The notes under the pieces: model-generated
Seen by the model: only the letters and a program-made list of their open reading frames with translations
What the model was told of the DNA's origin: nothing
Databases searched by the model: none
Assembly: GCA_947451425.1 (NCBI GenBank)
Contig: CANGAC010000006.1
Coordinates: 1 to 40,107 of the forward strand
From: Bacteriovoracaceae bacterium
GTDB taxonomy: Bacteria; Bdellovibrionota; Bacteriovoracia; Bacteriovoracales; Bacteriovoracaceae
Length of the DNA: 40,107 nucleotides
Direction of reading: 5' to 3'
Position numbers and translations under genes: made by a program
Shown here: positions 8,912 to 17,168 of the stretch, piece after piece
Layout: every line of letters starts with the position of its first letter
Numbering within the stretch: the first letter of the stretch is position 1

Positions 8912-9268
8912 TTAGAGTTCTGGTGTCACTTTAGCGATGAGTTCAGCTTCAGTGAGACCGGTTGCTTGTTCATAAATCTCGAGGATGGCCTTATCTTCCT
9001 GAGAAAGTTCTTCACCATCGTTAGACTTCTGCACGGCCACTTTGAGAGCTTCTTTGGCAGCATCAGAACCGATGTTGATATACGCTTCGCCGTTATCAGC
9101 AAAAACGACGAGACCAGCAATGAATCCCCACTGAACAGACGTAGTTGTTGTTGTGAGAAGACCGCCGACAGCTAAATATTTGTCGTGAAGACCAGCGAGG
9201 AAAGAGGCCACGGCAAATGATTGAGAAGTAGCGAAAGTAAGTGCCAGAACGAGCATGAGTTTTTTCAT
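8912..9268 (-). CDS. Small secreted protein, probably in an operon with the 7535-8902 hydrolase
   Basis: This 118-residue protein has a classic signal peptide (MKKLMLVLALTFATSQSFA). The mature part starts with a Gly- and Thr-rich hydrophobic stretch (VGGLLTTTTTSVQWG, then FIAGLVVFAD) and ends in an acidic helical tail (EDKAILEIYEQATGLTEAEL). A good ribosome site, AGGAG, lies 7 bases before the ATG. Only 9 bases separate it from the hydrolase gene. I recognise no family. It might be a chaperone, inhibitor or membrane-associated partner of the hydrolase, but the only support is gene order. The start and export call are solid; the function is unknown. Confidence 0.75.
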   Translation of the reverse strand: MKKLMLVLALTFATSQSFAVASFLAGLHDKYLAVGGLLTTTTTSVQWGFIAGLVVFADNGEAYINIGSDAAKEALKVAVQKSNDGEELSQEDKAILEIYEQATGLTEAELIAKVTPEL

Positions 9269-9362
9269 AGAGAGACTCCTGTTAAAACGTAAATTGAGGA
9301 GTTTCTTCTATCATTGCCGTGCGTTAGAGACATAGGGGCCGTGTAAAAATGATAAGGAGTTC

Positions 9363-11348
9363 TCATGGGAGAATCCTCGTGATTTCTGCACCTTCCAGAA
9401 CCATGGCGGAAGAATTCCGAAGGAGGGGAAGGGCCTTGGCCTCATCGATTCCCCGTGATCTCACGGCGTGATCCAGATTCATGGCCTCGGGATTGATCCG
9501 GTCAATGACTCCAACATAGTCATAGTTTTTGTCATAGAACGGATACTCAAGGCGGAATTTTTTATTGAGAACAAAGAGGGTGTTGAGACCTGTGTTCGGA
9601 TCGTAAGCGGTGAGGCGATGGCCTTCGGGGATCTCTTTCATGTCAAAAACCAGGATCACGTGAGCATAATCACTCGCTGGTTTTAATTTTCCTTTTTCAC
9701 TCATGCCGATCACGAGCGGGATAAATAAACCTTCGTCGAGCATCGCCTTGAGACGTTTGTCTGTGACCTGATCAAGGATCTCGCGTTCCAGGATATTTTC
9801 TCTCATCTGGGCGATGCGACCCTTCTGCAGAGTTGCCTGAAGTGAGCGGACAAAATTTTTCAGATCTTCTTTGGGAAGGCTTCCGGTGAAATCAGAAATG
9901 TTTTTAAAGCCAGCGATCACGGCAAATTTACCGAGGAATAATTCTTTTAAGAGTGCGAGTTTATCGGCAGTCGTTCCGGAAGGATTACCCGGGACAAAAA
10001 AGGCGCGCTCCAGAAGAGCTTTCTGAAGAAGTGCCAGGGCGTAACAGCTTCCGGCCTCTCCTTTGAAGTCGAGTGAGTTATTGAGAGCGACGATGCCTTT
10101 TTCTTTCAGCTGAGAGAAGTCCTGCTTCAGGGGCTTCACGTTTCGTGAGACATCAATATAGAGAAGAGTTCTCACCGTATCAGTTTCACGGTTCACCTCA
10201 AGCCCGTAATCCAGTCTTTGGGAAAGGATCCATTTGTCGGATTTTGTCCGGATGTAACGGCCTACATTGAGACCCTGGAAGCTCAGAGAAAAGTCGCCGT
10301 TAAACTTAACCTGCGAAAGAGGAACATTGAGTTTCGTCGGAGCTTCGCCGCCCCAGGAAAGCCTGATCACCGGAGCGTCTTTATCGAGGATGAGTTCGTG
10401 CTTGAAGCTTCCGGCCTTCGGAAGATCGGCGCCTTCGAGCTTCACCAGAGGCAGAGAGATGACTTTTTTTCCTTCCGGGTTTTTAAACAGGTTTTTTATC
10501 GTGAACTGGTTCACGTCGTTTTCGTAGGTAAGGAGGTAGCGAAGCAGGGCCTGGGCCCTCTTCTTTTCATGATCATCCTGAGAATTATTCAGAAGCCACA
10601 GAAGCTTTAAGTACGATGATTGCCGGAGGTTGATGTTTCTTTCACCGAGCATCGCTGTGAAACTTTCTTTCCAGCCGGATGGGAATGAGGTTCCGAGACC
10701 CTCGCTCAGGAACTTTTGAGAAAGACGCTCGCGCTCAGAGCTCGCGTCCTGGAATTTTATTTCTTTCGAAACCAGACCCATCTTTTTCAGCTTATTCCCA
10801 ACTTTCCAGGGAAGGTTTTTCAGGGAGATTTTTTTCTCGGTCGCGACTTCCAGTGCATGGGCAGCAAAATAAGAGCAGTTCTTTGTGAGGAAGAGATAGT
10901 TCTCTCCGACTTCTTTTTCCTGGTAGTTTTCGATGATCTCGACGACCTGATCGATTTCTTTCTGCGAGAGGTTCAGGTCATAAACTGTAAGAGACCTGTT
11001 CTCGTTGATGGTTTTTCTTTTTTTGAAATCATAGAAAGGCGAAAGATCTGCTTTGGCGGGATATTTTTTTCCGATACCAGCTCCGTGAATGTATTTCCTG
11101 AGGGAGCTTTCATTCCGGGGAATATCGGCCACGAATTCAATCACCATATCCAGAAGACTTCCGTCCTTATCGGGAGAGAGCTTAAGCGCAACATGTCCGA
11201 AAGAAGACTCGGAAAGCCCCTTGGCAGGACCGACAAAGATGAGTGAGATTTTCTGAGTTTGATCGAGGATTCCCGCTCCCGCAAGAGAAGGGAAGAAGAG
11301 CCCAAGGCTGAATAGAGCACCGAATAGGGCGCGCACGAACTTACTCAT
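9363..11348 (-). CDS. DUF4105 (Lnb_N) periplasmic protein with a second putative papain-like cysteine hydrolase domain
   Basis: This is a 661-residue exported protein with signal peptide MSKFVRALFGALFSLGLFFP then SLAGAG. The N-terminal domain (about 30-190) is DUF4105-like. SSFGHVALKL holds His52 and FLTKNCSYFAAHAL holds Cys158, the permuted NlpC/P60-type arrangement known for this family. The C-terminal domain (about 425-590) has GSCYALALLQKA with Cys435, DYAHVILVFD with His563, and YDPNTG at 582-587. That is the Cys-His-Asn/Asp order and wording of papain-like (C39/staphopain-like) hydrolases. A beta-rich region lies between them. The substrate is unknown; peptide, peptidoglycan or lipoprotein acyl-chain chemistry are all possible. 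It stands alone, with gaps of 94 and 98 bases to its same-strand neighbours. Confidence 0.78.
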   Translation of the reverse strand: MSKFVRALFGALFSLGLFFPSLAGAGILDQTQKISLIFVGPAKGLSESSFGHVALKLSPDKDGSLLDMVIEFVADIPRNESSLRKYIHGAGIGKKYPAKADLSPFYDFKKRKTINENRSLTVYDLNLSQKEIDQVVEIIENYQEKEVGENYLFLTKNCSYFAAHALEVATEKKISLKNLPWKVGNKLKKMGLVSKEIKFQDASSERERLSQKFLSEGLGTSFPSGWKESFTAMLGERNINLRQSSYLKLLWLLNNSQDDHEKKRAQALLRYLLTYENDVNQFTIKNLFKNPEGKKVISLPLVKLEGADLPKAGSFKHELILDKDAPVIRLSWGGEAPTKLNVPLSQVKFNGDFSLSFQGLNVGRYIRTKSDKWILSQRLDYGLEVNRETDTVRTLLYIDVSRNVKPLKQDFSQLKEKGIVALNNSLDFKGEAGSCYALALLQKALLERAFFVPGNPSGTTADKLALLKELFLGKFAVIAGFKNISDFTGSLPKEDLKNFVRSLQATLQKGRIAQMRENILEREILDQVTDKRLKAMLDEGLFIPLVIGMSEKGKLKPASDYAHVILVFDMKEIPEGHRLTAYDPNTGLNTLFVLNKKFRLEYPFYDKNYDYVGVIDRINPEAMNLDHAVRSRGIDEAKALPLLRNSSAMVLEGAEITRILP

Positions 11349-11401
11349 GCCTTTCTTAAAGCAATCCGGAGGCCATATTTATGAAGAAGGAACATCGAAG
11401 A

Positions 11402-11424
11402 CCCGGGTAGTTAGAGCACCCGGG
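11402..11424 (-). terminator. GC-rich hairpin after the 11447-12253 gene, weak terminator candidate
   Basis: CCCGGGT (11402-11408) pairs perfectly with ACCCGGG (11418-11424) across a 9-base loop, 23 bases beyond the minus-strand stop at 11447. On the minus strand it is followed only by TCTTCGATGTTCC, not a clean T run, so termination may be inefficient or the hairpin may protect the mRNA 3' end. Confidence 0.35.
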
Positions 11425-11446
11425 CCGTCCAGAAAATTGACAGTGA

Positions 11447-12253
11447 CTAGGGAAGATTTCTGATGAAAAAAGAGATCTCTGAGGCCTTGGAATAGTACAC
11501 GTAGGCCACTGTGCCCGAGTGTCCCAACCCTTTGATCCAGAAAGTCTGTCCAAGAAGAGCAGAAGAAAGAGTCACCTGGGTTTTCGTCGGGACAACTGTA
11601 TCGTTGGTTGAGCCGTAGAAGAGGACCTGTTTATTCGTGTGGAGAAGCTTCATGGTATCGGTGAAAATGAGGCCATCAAGGTAAGAGCGGTATTCCTCAA
11701 TGTTACTGAAGCGACCTGAGGCCAGACGTTCATTCCGGGTTTTCATCACAGCTTCCTGAGTGGAAGTGGCAAGAACGGAAGGGAGTGGTCCGCCTGCTAC
11801 GGTGGCCACAAGAGAGTCTACCAGTCGAAGATGTTCGTAGGCCGGATCCTGACCCTGGGCCAGAGAATAAATAAGTCCGGCGTAAATTCCCCCGAGGCTC
11901 GCGCCTATAATCGTCGTTGGGTATTTCTCCCGGGAGAAAAAATCTGAAAAGACTTTCAGGATGTCTTTTGTCACTCTTTCGTGCCCTTCAAAATCAGGAG
12001 CGGTAACAACTTCCTGAGGATAGTCCACAACCTTCACCAGATGCCCTCTCTGGCAAAGAGCTTTCGCCAGACGGCGGTCTGCCTTATTTTCTCCGCCGGT
12101 CGGTGGAAGGATCACGATCTGACGGGAAACGCTTTTCTGGGGATCATAGAGACGGATCGTGGCTTCGTTTTTTTCGATGATCTTTCCGGCACAATAATCG
12201 CCGGCAAAGAGATTCGTGGACATTGAAAGAAGGATAAGAATGAGTGTTTTCAT
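11447..12253 (-). CDS. Exported alpha/beta hydrolase
   Basis: This is a 268-residue protein with a signal peptide (MKTLILILLSMSTNLFAG). IVILPPTGGENKADRRLAKAL supplies the oxyanion-loop region, followed by GHLVKVVDYP. The nucleophile elbow TTIIGASLGGIYAGL (G-A-S-L-G) carries the Ser. VLFYGSTNDTVVPT contains the expected Asp, and GLGHSGTVAYVY the catalytic His. A complete Ser-Asp-His triad is therefore visible. It is a small minimal-lid hydrolase. The substrate is not predictable; an esterase or lipase is likely. It has its own gap on both sides. It is one of three exported or cytosolic stand-alone alpha/beta hydrolases in this window, besides a fourth fused domain at 27567. Confidence 0.82.
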   Translation of the reverse strand: MKTLILILLSMSTNLFAGDYCAGKIIEKNEATIRLYDPQKSVSRQIVILPPTGGENKADRRLAKALCQRGHLVKVVDYPQEVVTAPDFEGHERVTKDILKVFSDFFSREKYPTTIIGASLGGIYAGLIYSLAQGQDPAYEHLRLVDSLVATVAGGPLPSVLATSTQEAVMKTRNERLASGRFSNIEEYRSYLDGLIFTDTMKLLHTNKQVLFYGSTNDTVVPTKTQVTLSSALLGQTFWIKGLGHSGTVAYVYYSKASEISFFIRNLP

Positions 12254-12309
12254 GAGGAGTTTCTACCTCTGCCTCATCTCACTGTCCAAAGAATGGAAAA
12301 AAGAATCTT

Positions 12310-12972
12310 CTACAATTTATGAACGATATTCATGTCAGCTAACAGATCTGGAAGTTCGCTCGTAAGCATGGGAATTCCTTCGGCGTGAACTGGTGCTGAG
12401 GCTTCATCAATTTTCATGAAAAACCAGAATCCTACAAGGTGATATTTCATGATGCTTATAATAAGAGGCCGGGGATTTTTGAGGCCTTTTTCTGAAGCCG
12501 CTTTCTCACGTTCCGGGGCAAACCAGGCAAAGCGGTAGATGGATTCCACGAGATGCCGTGTCATGGGATAGTAGTGTGGGTAGGTGTGCATTTCATCAAT
12601 GATGATCTTTGCCACTCTCACGATTTCGGCAGGGTCATTGGTGTTAATTGCCAGAGAAAGCTTCTTTTTAAAATCTTTCCAGGGAATTTTGGGAAAGGGT
12701 CCTGGTGAGACACGTTTTTCCGGATCAAAATCCGGTGTGCGGTTCATGCTGACGAGTTCATCCTTGAGTAAGGGCACGCCATTTTTCTGATAGTAAGCGC
12801 AGCGCTTGTCCCAGAACCAGGTCGAAGGCACCATGAGGACTTCCAGTGCAATCAGAATCCGGAATCCGTTTTCTGATTTTCCTCCGGAGAGTTTTTTGTA
12901 AAAAGGTCTTCGTTCGCTGTTGATGCTGATGGATTCGGTGATGTGATCCAGAAAATAGTGGGGAAGGCTCAT
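12310..12972 (-). CDS. Unknown protein, last gene of the lipid-kinase/acyl-reductase operon
   Basis: This 220-residue protein has no signal peptide and no recognised domain. It is mostly helical and basic, and rich in aromatic residues (MHTYPHYYPMTRHLVESIY, HLVGFWFFMKIDEASAP). The C-terminal half could lie against or in a membrane. The start codon overlaps the stop of the acyl-reductase gene by 4 bases (ATGA), so translation is coupled. Being fixed at the end of an operon for acyl reduction and lipid phosphorylation suggests an accessory or oxygenase-like role, but no motif proves it. The His/Tyr clusters (HTYPHYYP) are noted but are not a known metal motif. Confidence 0.7.
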   Translation of the reverse strand: MSLPHYFLDHITESISINSERRPFYKKLSGGKSENGFRILIALEVLMVPSTWFWDKRCAYYQKNGVPLLKDELVSMNRTPDFDPEKRVSPGPFPKIPWKDFKKKLSLAINTNDPAEIVRVAKIIIDEMHTYPHYYPMTRHLVESIYRFAWFAPEREKAASEKGLKNPRPLIISIMKYHLVGFWFFMKIDEASAPVHAEGIPMLTSELPDLLADMNIVHKL

Positions 12973-15011
12973 CTGGCCTGGGCCTTATCTTTTAACTTCG
13001 CCATCGTGTGCTCTCGACAGAGTTCAATTTCTCTTTCGGTGATTTCTCCGGCATGGCCCATGATGGCCGAAAGCTTCACTCCGTGTTTTCTGGCGATGCG
13101 GTCAATCTCGCAGACTTTATCATACTGAAGGTCGCGTGAAATACTGAAGCTTTCGAATCTTCCTTCGAGAGCAAGGAGTGCTGTTTCCGCGAGACACGCG
13201 TACACGGAACTTCCCGGAAGCCCGATCGTCTGCGTGATCTTCACATCACCGGGAAGTTCAACTTCCCCTGAGGCAATGACCAGAACGTCGGGTCTTTTTG
13301 CTGCATCTTCGAGGCTGATATCAAAAGGGCGACTGACGTCACAGATCACACAACCAGGTTTAACTTTCTCGATGTCCATGACGGATTCGCCCTGGGCAGA
13401 CGTAGAAGTGATGATGAGATCACATTCCGGAGAGTAGCGATCCGGCGAACTCGTTCCGATGACTTCAGCGTTGGGGTTCTGTTCCTGAAGCTCTCTGACG
13501 AGTTCCAGAATCTTATAGGGTCTTGGAGCGGCAACGATGATTCGTTTCCACTGGTTCGTGAGAACCTTCGCGCAGACTTTTCCAATGGAGCCGGTGGCTC
13601 CGATGATCATCGCTGTTCCCTGATAAACGCCTTCGGATTTCGTGACCATTTTCATTTTCTCAATGGCAAAGCCCGCGGCCCAGAGAGTTGAGGCACTGGA
13701 AAGAGAATTCCCTGTGGTGACGGGAATCGGTGAACGGTTATTGACCGTCACTCCGGCGTCTCCCACGATTTTGGTATAAGCACCAAGACCGATGATTTTT
13801 GATCCCCGCTTCATCGCCATATCACACAAGCGGTTCATGGCGTTGTACATCTTCTCCGGAGACTGCTTCAGCATGATCTTGGGGGTCATGAGAATCATGA
13901 AGAGATCACCTTCAACTTCTTTCCCGGTAGATTCGGAGCGGATGCCGGTGATTTTCCCATAGTGATAGCCCGGGATTTTTCCCGCAATCTGCTCGACGTG
14001 AGGCCCGATGGGAGTGTTTGCAAGCGGTTTCCATGTCGGAGAAAGAAAAAACTGACTGGCCGACAGAGGATGAACAATAAAAGAAAATCTCTCTGAAGCA
14101 TTGGTCTCTTCCGAACGCGGAATATAAGTTTCGGGCTTCAGTTTCATGGTCGTGATAATGTCGAGGATATCTTCCTGCTCGAGAGTGCTCTTCCCAAGAT
14201 GGGCCATGAGAATGGCCTCGAGACCATTGAATCCCAGGTGAGGCATGCCGATGAAATCCGGAAAGCAGCTATAGACTTTCGAAACGTTGGCGTCCTGAAG
14301 TTTTTTCCTTGAGAATGTATCGAGCTGATCGATGATCACGACTTTCCCTGAGAGATCCTGCAGCTTAATGAAATCGAGCTGGGTTTCATTGACGACAAAG
14401 ATATCGGAATCAAAAAATGACTTCATCGTCGGGAGCTGGGCAATCTTAGAACGGAAGTCACGCTCTTTCAGGTTCTCGAGATTCAGCCGCTTCATGATGG
14501 GAAGGGCCGTCAGGAGAAAGGACTTGAGATCCTCGAGGCCGCGAATGACTTTCGGAGCACTGATCGCCATGAACGGATCAGCGAAGATGAGATTCGGATT
14601 AATTTCCTGATAGGCGGGAAGATAATCCCACTGCGTAATCCCGGAGAAAAAAGAAATACTCTTTCCCTTAAACAGGTACGGCTCTTTCTGGGCAAGGTTT
14701 TTGATGAAGAGGGGAAGTGCGGTGAGTTTCAGGCGGGAGCCATCAGCAATGGGAGTGTCTCCGGCCGCGCGTCGAAGTTCGAGCACCTGATTATGAGAGT
14801 GAACTTTTCCGTTCACTTTCACATCTGTCGGAAAGCCCCCGAAGGCCATGATGTCACACTGGTCTTTGTATCTTTTCACGAGCTCAAGGGCGAGCTTGAA
14901 ATTGAAATCCACTCCGAGACGTTTCACGCGGAACTGATCACCGAGAAGGGTTAGTGTCTGGTCAAAGTTCTCCGAAGCAGGACCCATGGAGATACAAATG
15001 ATTTCTTTCAT
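12969..15011 (-). CDS. Long acyl-ACP/CoA reductase-like protein (cyanobacterial AAR-type C-terminal half)
   Basis: This 680-residue protein has a C-terminal half (about 310-680) that resembles cyanobacterial fatty acyl-ACP reductase, which makes fatty aldehydes from acyl-ACP using NADPH. Seen: ERFSFIVHPLS, GLGAYTKIVGDAGVTV, TTGNSLSSASTLWAAG, a dinucleotide fold MIIGATGSIGKVCAKVL, and LPGSSVYACLAETALLALEG. The last holds Cys606, aligned with the AAR active-site Cys. Free-standing AAR is about 340 residues. The N-terminal ~300 residues (IICISMGPASENFDQ, DIMAFGGFPTDVKVNGKVHS) are an extra domain I do not recognise. It overlaps both operon neighbours by 4 bases. Expected product: aldehyde or alcohol from an activated acyl chain (inference). 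An alternative is a related acyl-thioester reductase acting on another carrier. Confidence 0.78.
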   Translation of the reverse strand: MKEIICISMGPASENFDQTLTLLGDQFRVKRLGVDFNFKLALELVKRYKDQCDIMAFGGFPTDVKVNGKVHSHNQVLELRRAAGDTPIADGSRLKLTALPLFIKNLAQKEPYLFKGKSISFFSGITQWDYLPAYQEINPNLIFADPFMAISAPKVIRGLEDLKSFLLTALPIMKRLNLENLKERDFRSKIAQLPTMKSFFDSDIFVVNETQLDFIKLQDLSGKVVIIDQLDTFSRKKLQDANVSKVYSCFPDFIGMPHLGFNGLEAILMAHLGKSTLEQEDILDIITTMKLKPETYIPRSEETNASERFSFIVHPLSASQFFLSPTWKPLANTPIGPHVEQIAGKIPGYHYGKITGIRSESTGKEVEGDLFMILMTPKIMLKQSPEKMYNAMNRLCDMAMKRGSKIIGLGAYTKIVGDAGVTVNNRSPIPVTTGNSLSSASTLWAAGFAIEKMKMVTKSEGVYQGTAMIIGATGSIGKVCAKVLTNQWKRIIVAAPRPYKILELVRELQEQNPNAEVIGTSSPDRYSPECDLIITSTSAQGESVMDIEKVKPGCVICDVSRPFDISLEDAAKRPDVLVIASGEVELPGDVKITQTIGLPGSSVYACLAETALLALEGRFESFSISRDLQYDKVCEIDRIARKHGVKLSAIMGHAGEITEREIELCREHTMAKLKDKAQAR

Positions 15012-16042
15012 CTGACAAGCTCCTTGGCCCGGGACATGATCGCAGGCAGATAATCAGCAATTAAGGGGCACTTCAATTGCGGATAATCTTTTTTCATGTT
15101 CGCGGTCGAATACCGGGTCGGGTTCAGGATGTAGGATTCAATCTCTGCGGGGATCTTGAGAAGGGGAAAGACTTTTCTCATCACTCCGAACATAGGAATT
15201 CTCTGGACCCTGAGATTAAGTCCGAAATACTTCGCCGTATCTTCCATCAGCGTTCCGACGAAGATTTTTTCCTCCGGAACAAGATGGTAAGTGCGGGTCA
15301 TGTGATGCGTGGGTTTATTGATCATCTCACTCATCCACTGGACGAGAACATTCACCGGTACCATCGGCATCGTTGCTGACGGGTGATAGGAAACCGGCAG
15401 GACGTTTAAAGGAATATGGCGCGTGTATTTTGAGAGCTGGTCAAAGAAGCGGAAGAAGTAGTAAGGGCCATCAATTTTATCCATCTCTCCAGTGACAGAG
15501 TCTCCGATCACGATCCCCGGGCGATAAATTCTAAGGGCGACGGTGGGAAGACGGGTATTCCGAACGAGCAGTTCGGCCTGCATCTTGGTCTGTGAATAAC
15601 TATCCAGGAAAGGTTTCCCCGGATCAAGGTCTTCTTCCAGGAATTCTCCGTCATGAACTCCGGAAACGGTGTAGGTGCTCATGTAATGGAACATCTGAAG
15701 CTTCTTCATCCTCTGAAGGAGGAACAACAGATTCTGAGTTCCGACGACATTGGAAACGTAAGCTTCTGTCTGGGAAACTGAAAGATCATAAGTGGCGGCC
15801 AGATGAACGACGGCCTCAATGGAGTTGGTGATGACTTCTGCACCTGAGACCTGATCAAGAATATCGTTGTTGGTGAGATCACCGGTCACAAACTGGATAT
15901 TCTTCTCGCCCCGGAACATCTCTTCAGCTTTTTCGAGACTTTGTTTTCTCACGAGGCAATAGATCTCATTTCCGGCACGGGCCAGAGATTTTGTCAGGCG
16001 CTTTCCGATGAAACCAGTTGCTCCGGTAACGAGTATTTTCAT
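15008..16042 (-). CDS. Extended SDR / thioester-reductase-like NAD(P)-dependent enzyme
   Basis: This 344-residue enzyme has an N-terminal NAD(P)-binding motif TGATGFIG (7-14). Other family marks are FVTGDLTNNDI, VVHLAATYDLSV, the SDR active-site YSQTK (Tyr149, Lys153) and TVALRIYRPGIVIGDSVTG. These place it in the extended short-chain dehydrogenases near thioester reductases and 3-beta-HSD/epimerases. The ATGA overlaps at both ends lock it between the lipid kinase and the acyl reductase. A role in reducing a fatty aldehyde, keto-acyl or thioester intermediate is the natural reading. The exact substrate cannot be told. No signal peptide or TM helix is seen, so it is cytosolic. Confidence 0.82.
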   Translation of the reverse strand: MKILVTGATGFIGKRLTKSLARAGNEIYCLVRKQSLEKAEEMFRGEKNIQFVTGDLTNNDILDQVSGAEVITNSIEAVVHLAATYDLSVSQTEAYVSNVVGTQNLLFLLQRMKKLQMFHYMSTYTVSGVHDGEFLEEDLDPGKPFLDSYSQTKMQAELLVRNTRLPTVALRIYRPGIVIGDSVTGEMDKIDGPYYFFRFFDQLSKYTRHIPLNVLPVSYHPSATMPMVPVNVLVQWMSEMINKPTHHMTRTYHLVPEEKIFVGTLMEDTAKYFGLNLRVQRIPMFGVMRKVFPLLKIPAEIESYILNPTRYSTANMKKDYPQLKCPLIADYLPAIMSRAKELVR

Positions 16043-17016
16043 GTGAGGAGAGGGATTTCATCCAGGGAATAACCTTTCCCGTGAATTTCATCGCCGTGTG
16101 AATAGACTTCAAGGCATTGCGGAATGACGCTGATATTGAGTTCCATGGAAGGATCCCAGGTCTCTCCGTCACCAAAGAAGTTCAGATAGGAGCCCGATAC
16201 AGAAATCATTTTCAGGTTATCCGTTTCGAAGCGGATAAGCTTTTTATCATTCTCCGGATGTCCGCCAGTCAGAAAGACCATCGCCGTCTTCAGGAAGTCG
16301 AAACGGTTCGTATGGGTGAAAACAGTCACGTTGAATTTTCCGTCTGTGTTACAGGTATCCGGGGCCACGTGAAGCGAGCCTGCGAGTTTCGGCTGGTTAT
16401 TAATGAGAATGAGAGGAGACATGACTTTCTTATCGAGAAGTGGAAAATCCGGTGACTCCATGTAAACTTCATGGAGCTTGAAGCGGGCACTTAAGAGATG
16501 TTTCGCGAAGACCGCCTGGTAAGCGTGCTTTCCGCTGGCCTTGAGAAATCCCTGAAACAGTTCTGAGTCTTTCCGGTATTGGTTCACGAGATTGGCGACT
16601 TCCTGAGCGATCCCGATACCGCCGTTACTCATGAGGTATTTTCCGTTCACATTGATCATGTCCACTTTTTTTGTACTTTGAGCGTGGAAAATATGAGCGA
16701 GTTTTTTTAAGGCACCATTTGTCCCGATTTCGTCAGCAAAATCGTTGGCGGTTCCCCCCGGAAGAACCATGAGCTTCGTCTGGCTACCGATCAGGTGCTG
16801 AGCGATGGTGTGACAGGTTCCGTCTCCGCCGATGGAGAAGATACATTCCACTTTATTCTCTCTATCTCTCTTAACCTGGGCCACCATCTCTTCGAGAGTT
16901 TCCGGCATATTAATCATCAGCTCATGACGGAAGAAATATTTCCGAAGCTCTTCGATCGTGAAGTTATGATTGGCCCCCGAGGCCTTGGGATTAAGGTAGA
17001 CTGAGATACTTCTCAT
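16039..17016 (-). CDS. Diacylglycerol-kinase-family lipid kinase (YegS/DgkB-like)
   Basis: This 325-residue protein shows the DAGK catalytic domain: a phosphate-binding start (ISVYLNPKASG), FSIGGDGTCHTIAQHL with GGDGT at 63-67, and LPGGTANDFADEIG. Later motifs include NGGIGIAQEVANLV and FFGDGETWDPS. Family members transfer the ATP gamma-phosphate to diacylglycerol, sphingosine-like bases or other hydroxy-lipids at the membrane face. It is the first gene of a four-gene operon, with AAAGGA before the ATG, and its last 4 bases overlap the SDR start. Given the reductases downstream, a long-chain alcohol or lipid hydroxyl is a reasonable substrate, but this is inference. Confidence 0.86.
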   Translation of the reverse strand: MRSISVYLNPKASGANHNFTIEELRKYFFRHELMINMPETLEEMVAQVKRDRENKVECIFSIGGDGTCHTIAQHLIGSQTKLMVLPGGTANDFADEIGTNGALKKLAHIFHAQSTKKVDMINVNGKYLMSNGGIGIAQEVANLVNQYRKDSELFQGFLKASGKHAYQAVFAKHLLSARFKLHEVYMESPDFPLLDKKVMSPLILINNQPKLAGSLHVAPDTCNTDGKFNVTVFTHTNRFDFLKTAMVFLTGGHPENDKKLIRFETDNLKMISVSGSYLNFFGDGETWDPSMELNISVIPQCLEVYSHGDEIHGKGYSLDEIPLLT

Positions 17017-17086
17017 AAGAGTCCTTTGCGGGATATTCTAAGATTTATCGGCAGGTACCGGCGTTTTCCCAACTTAATTACAGAGT

Positions 17087-17105
17087 CTGTCTAATGATTA
17101 GACAG
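17087..17105. promoter_or_regulatory. Perfect 9+1+9 inverted repeat, candidate operator
   Basis: CTGTCTAAT and ATTAGACAG face each other around one central G. The repeat lies in the 152-base divergent gap between the lipid-kinase operon (start 17016) and the secreted ClpP-like gene (start 17169), 71 and 64 bases from the two start codons. It has no T run, is AT-rich at the centre, and is the right size for a dimeric repressor such as TetR or GntR types. No regulator gene is seen in the window. Confidence 0.5.
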
Positions 17106-17168
17106 TAGATTTTACTCAATCCATTGAATTGTGGTGTGACGAATTCAGACCCGGGGTAGATAGAGCTT

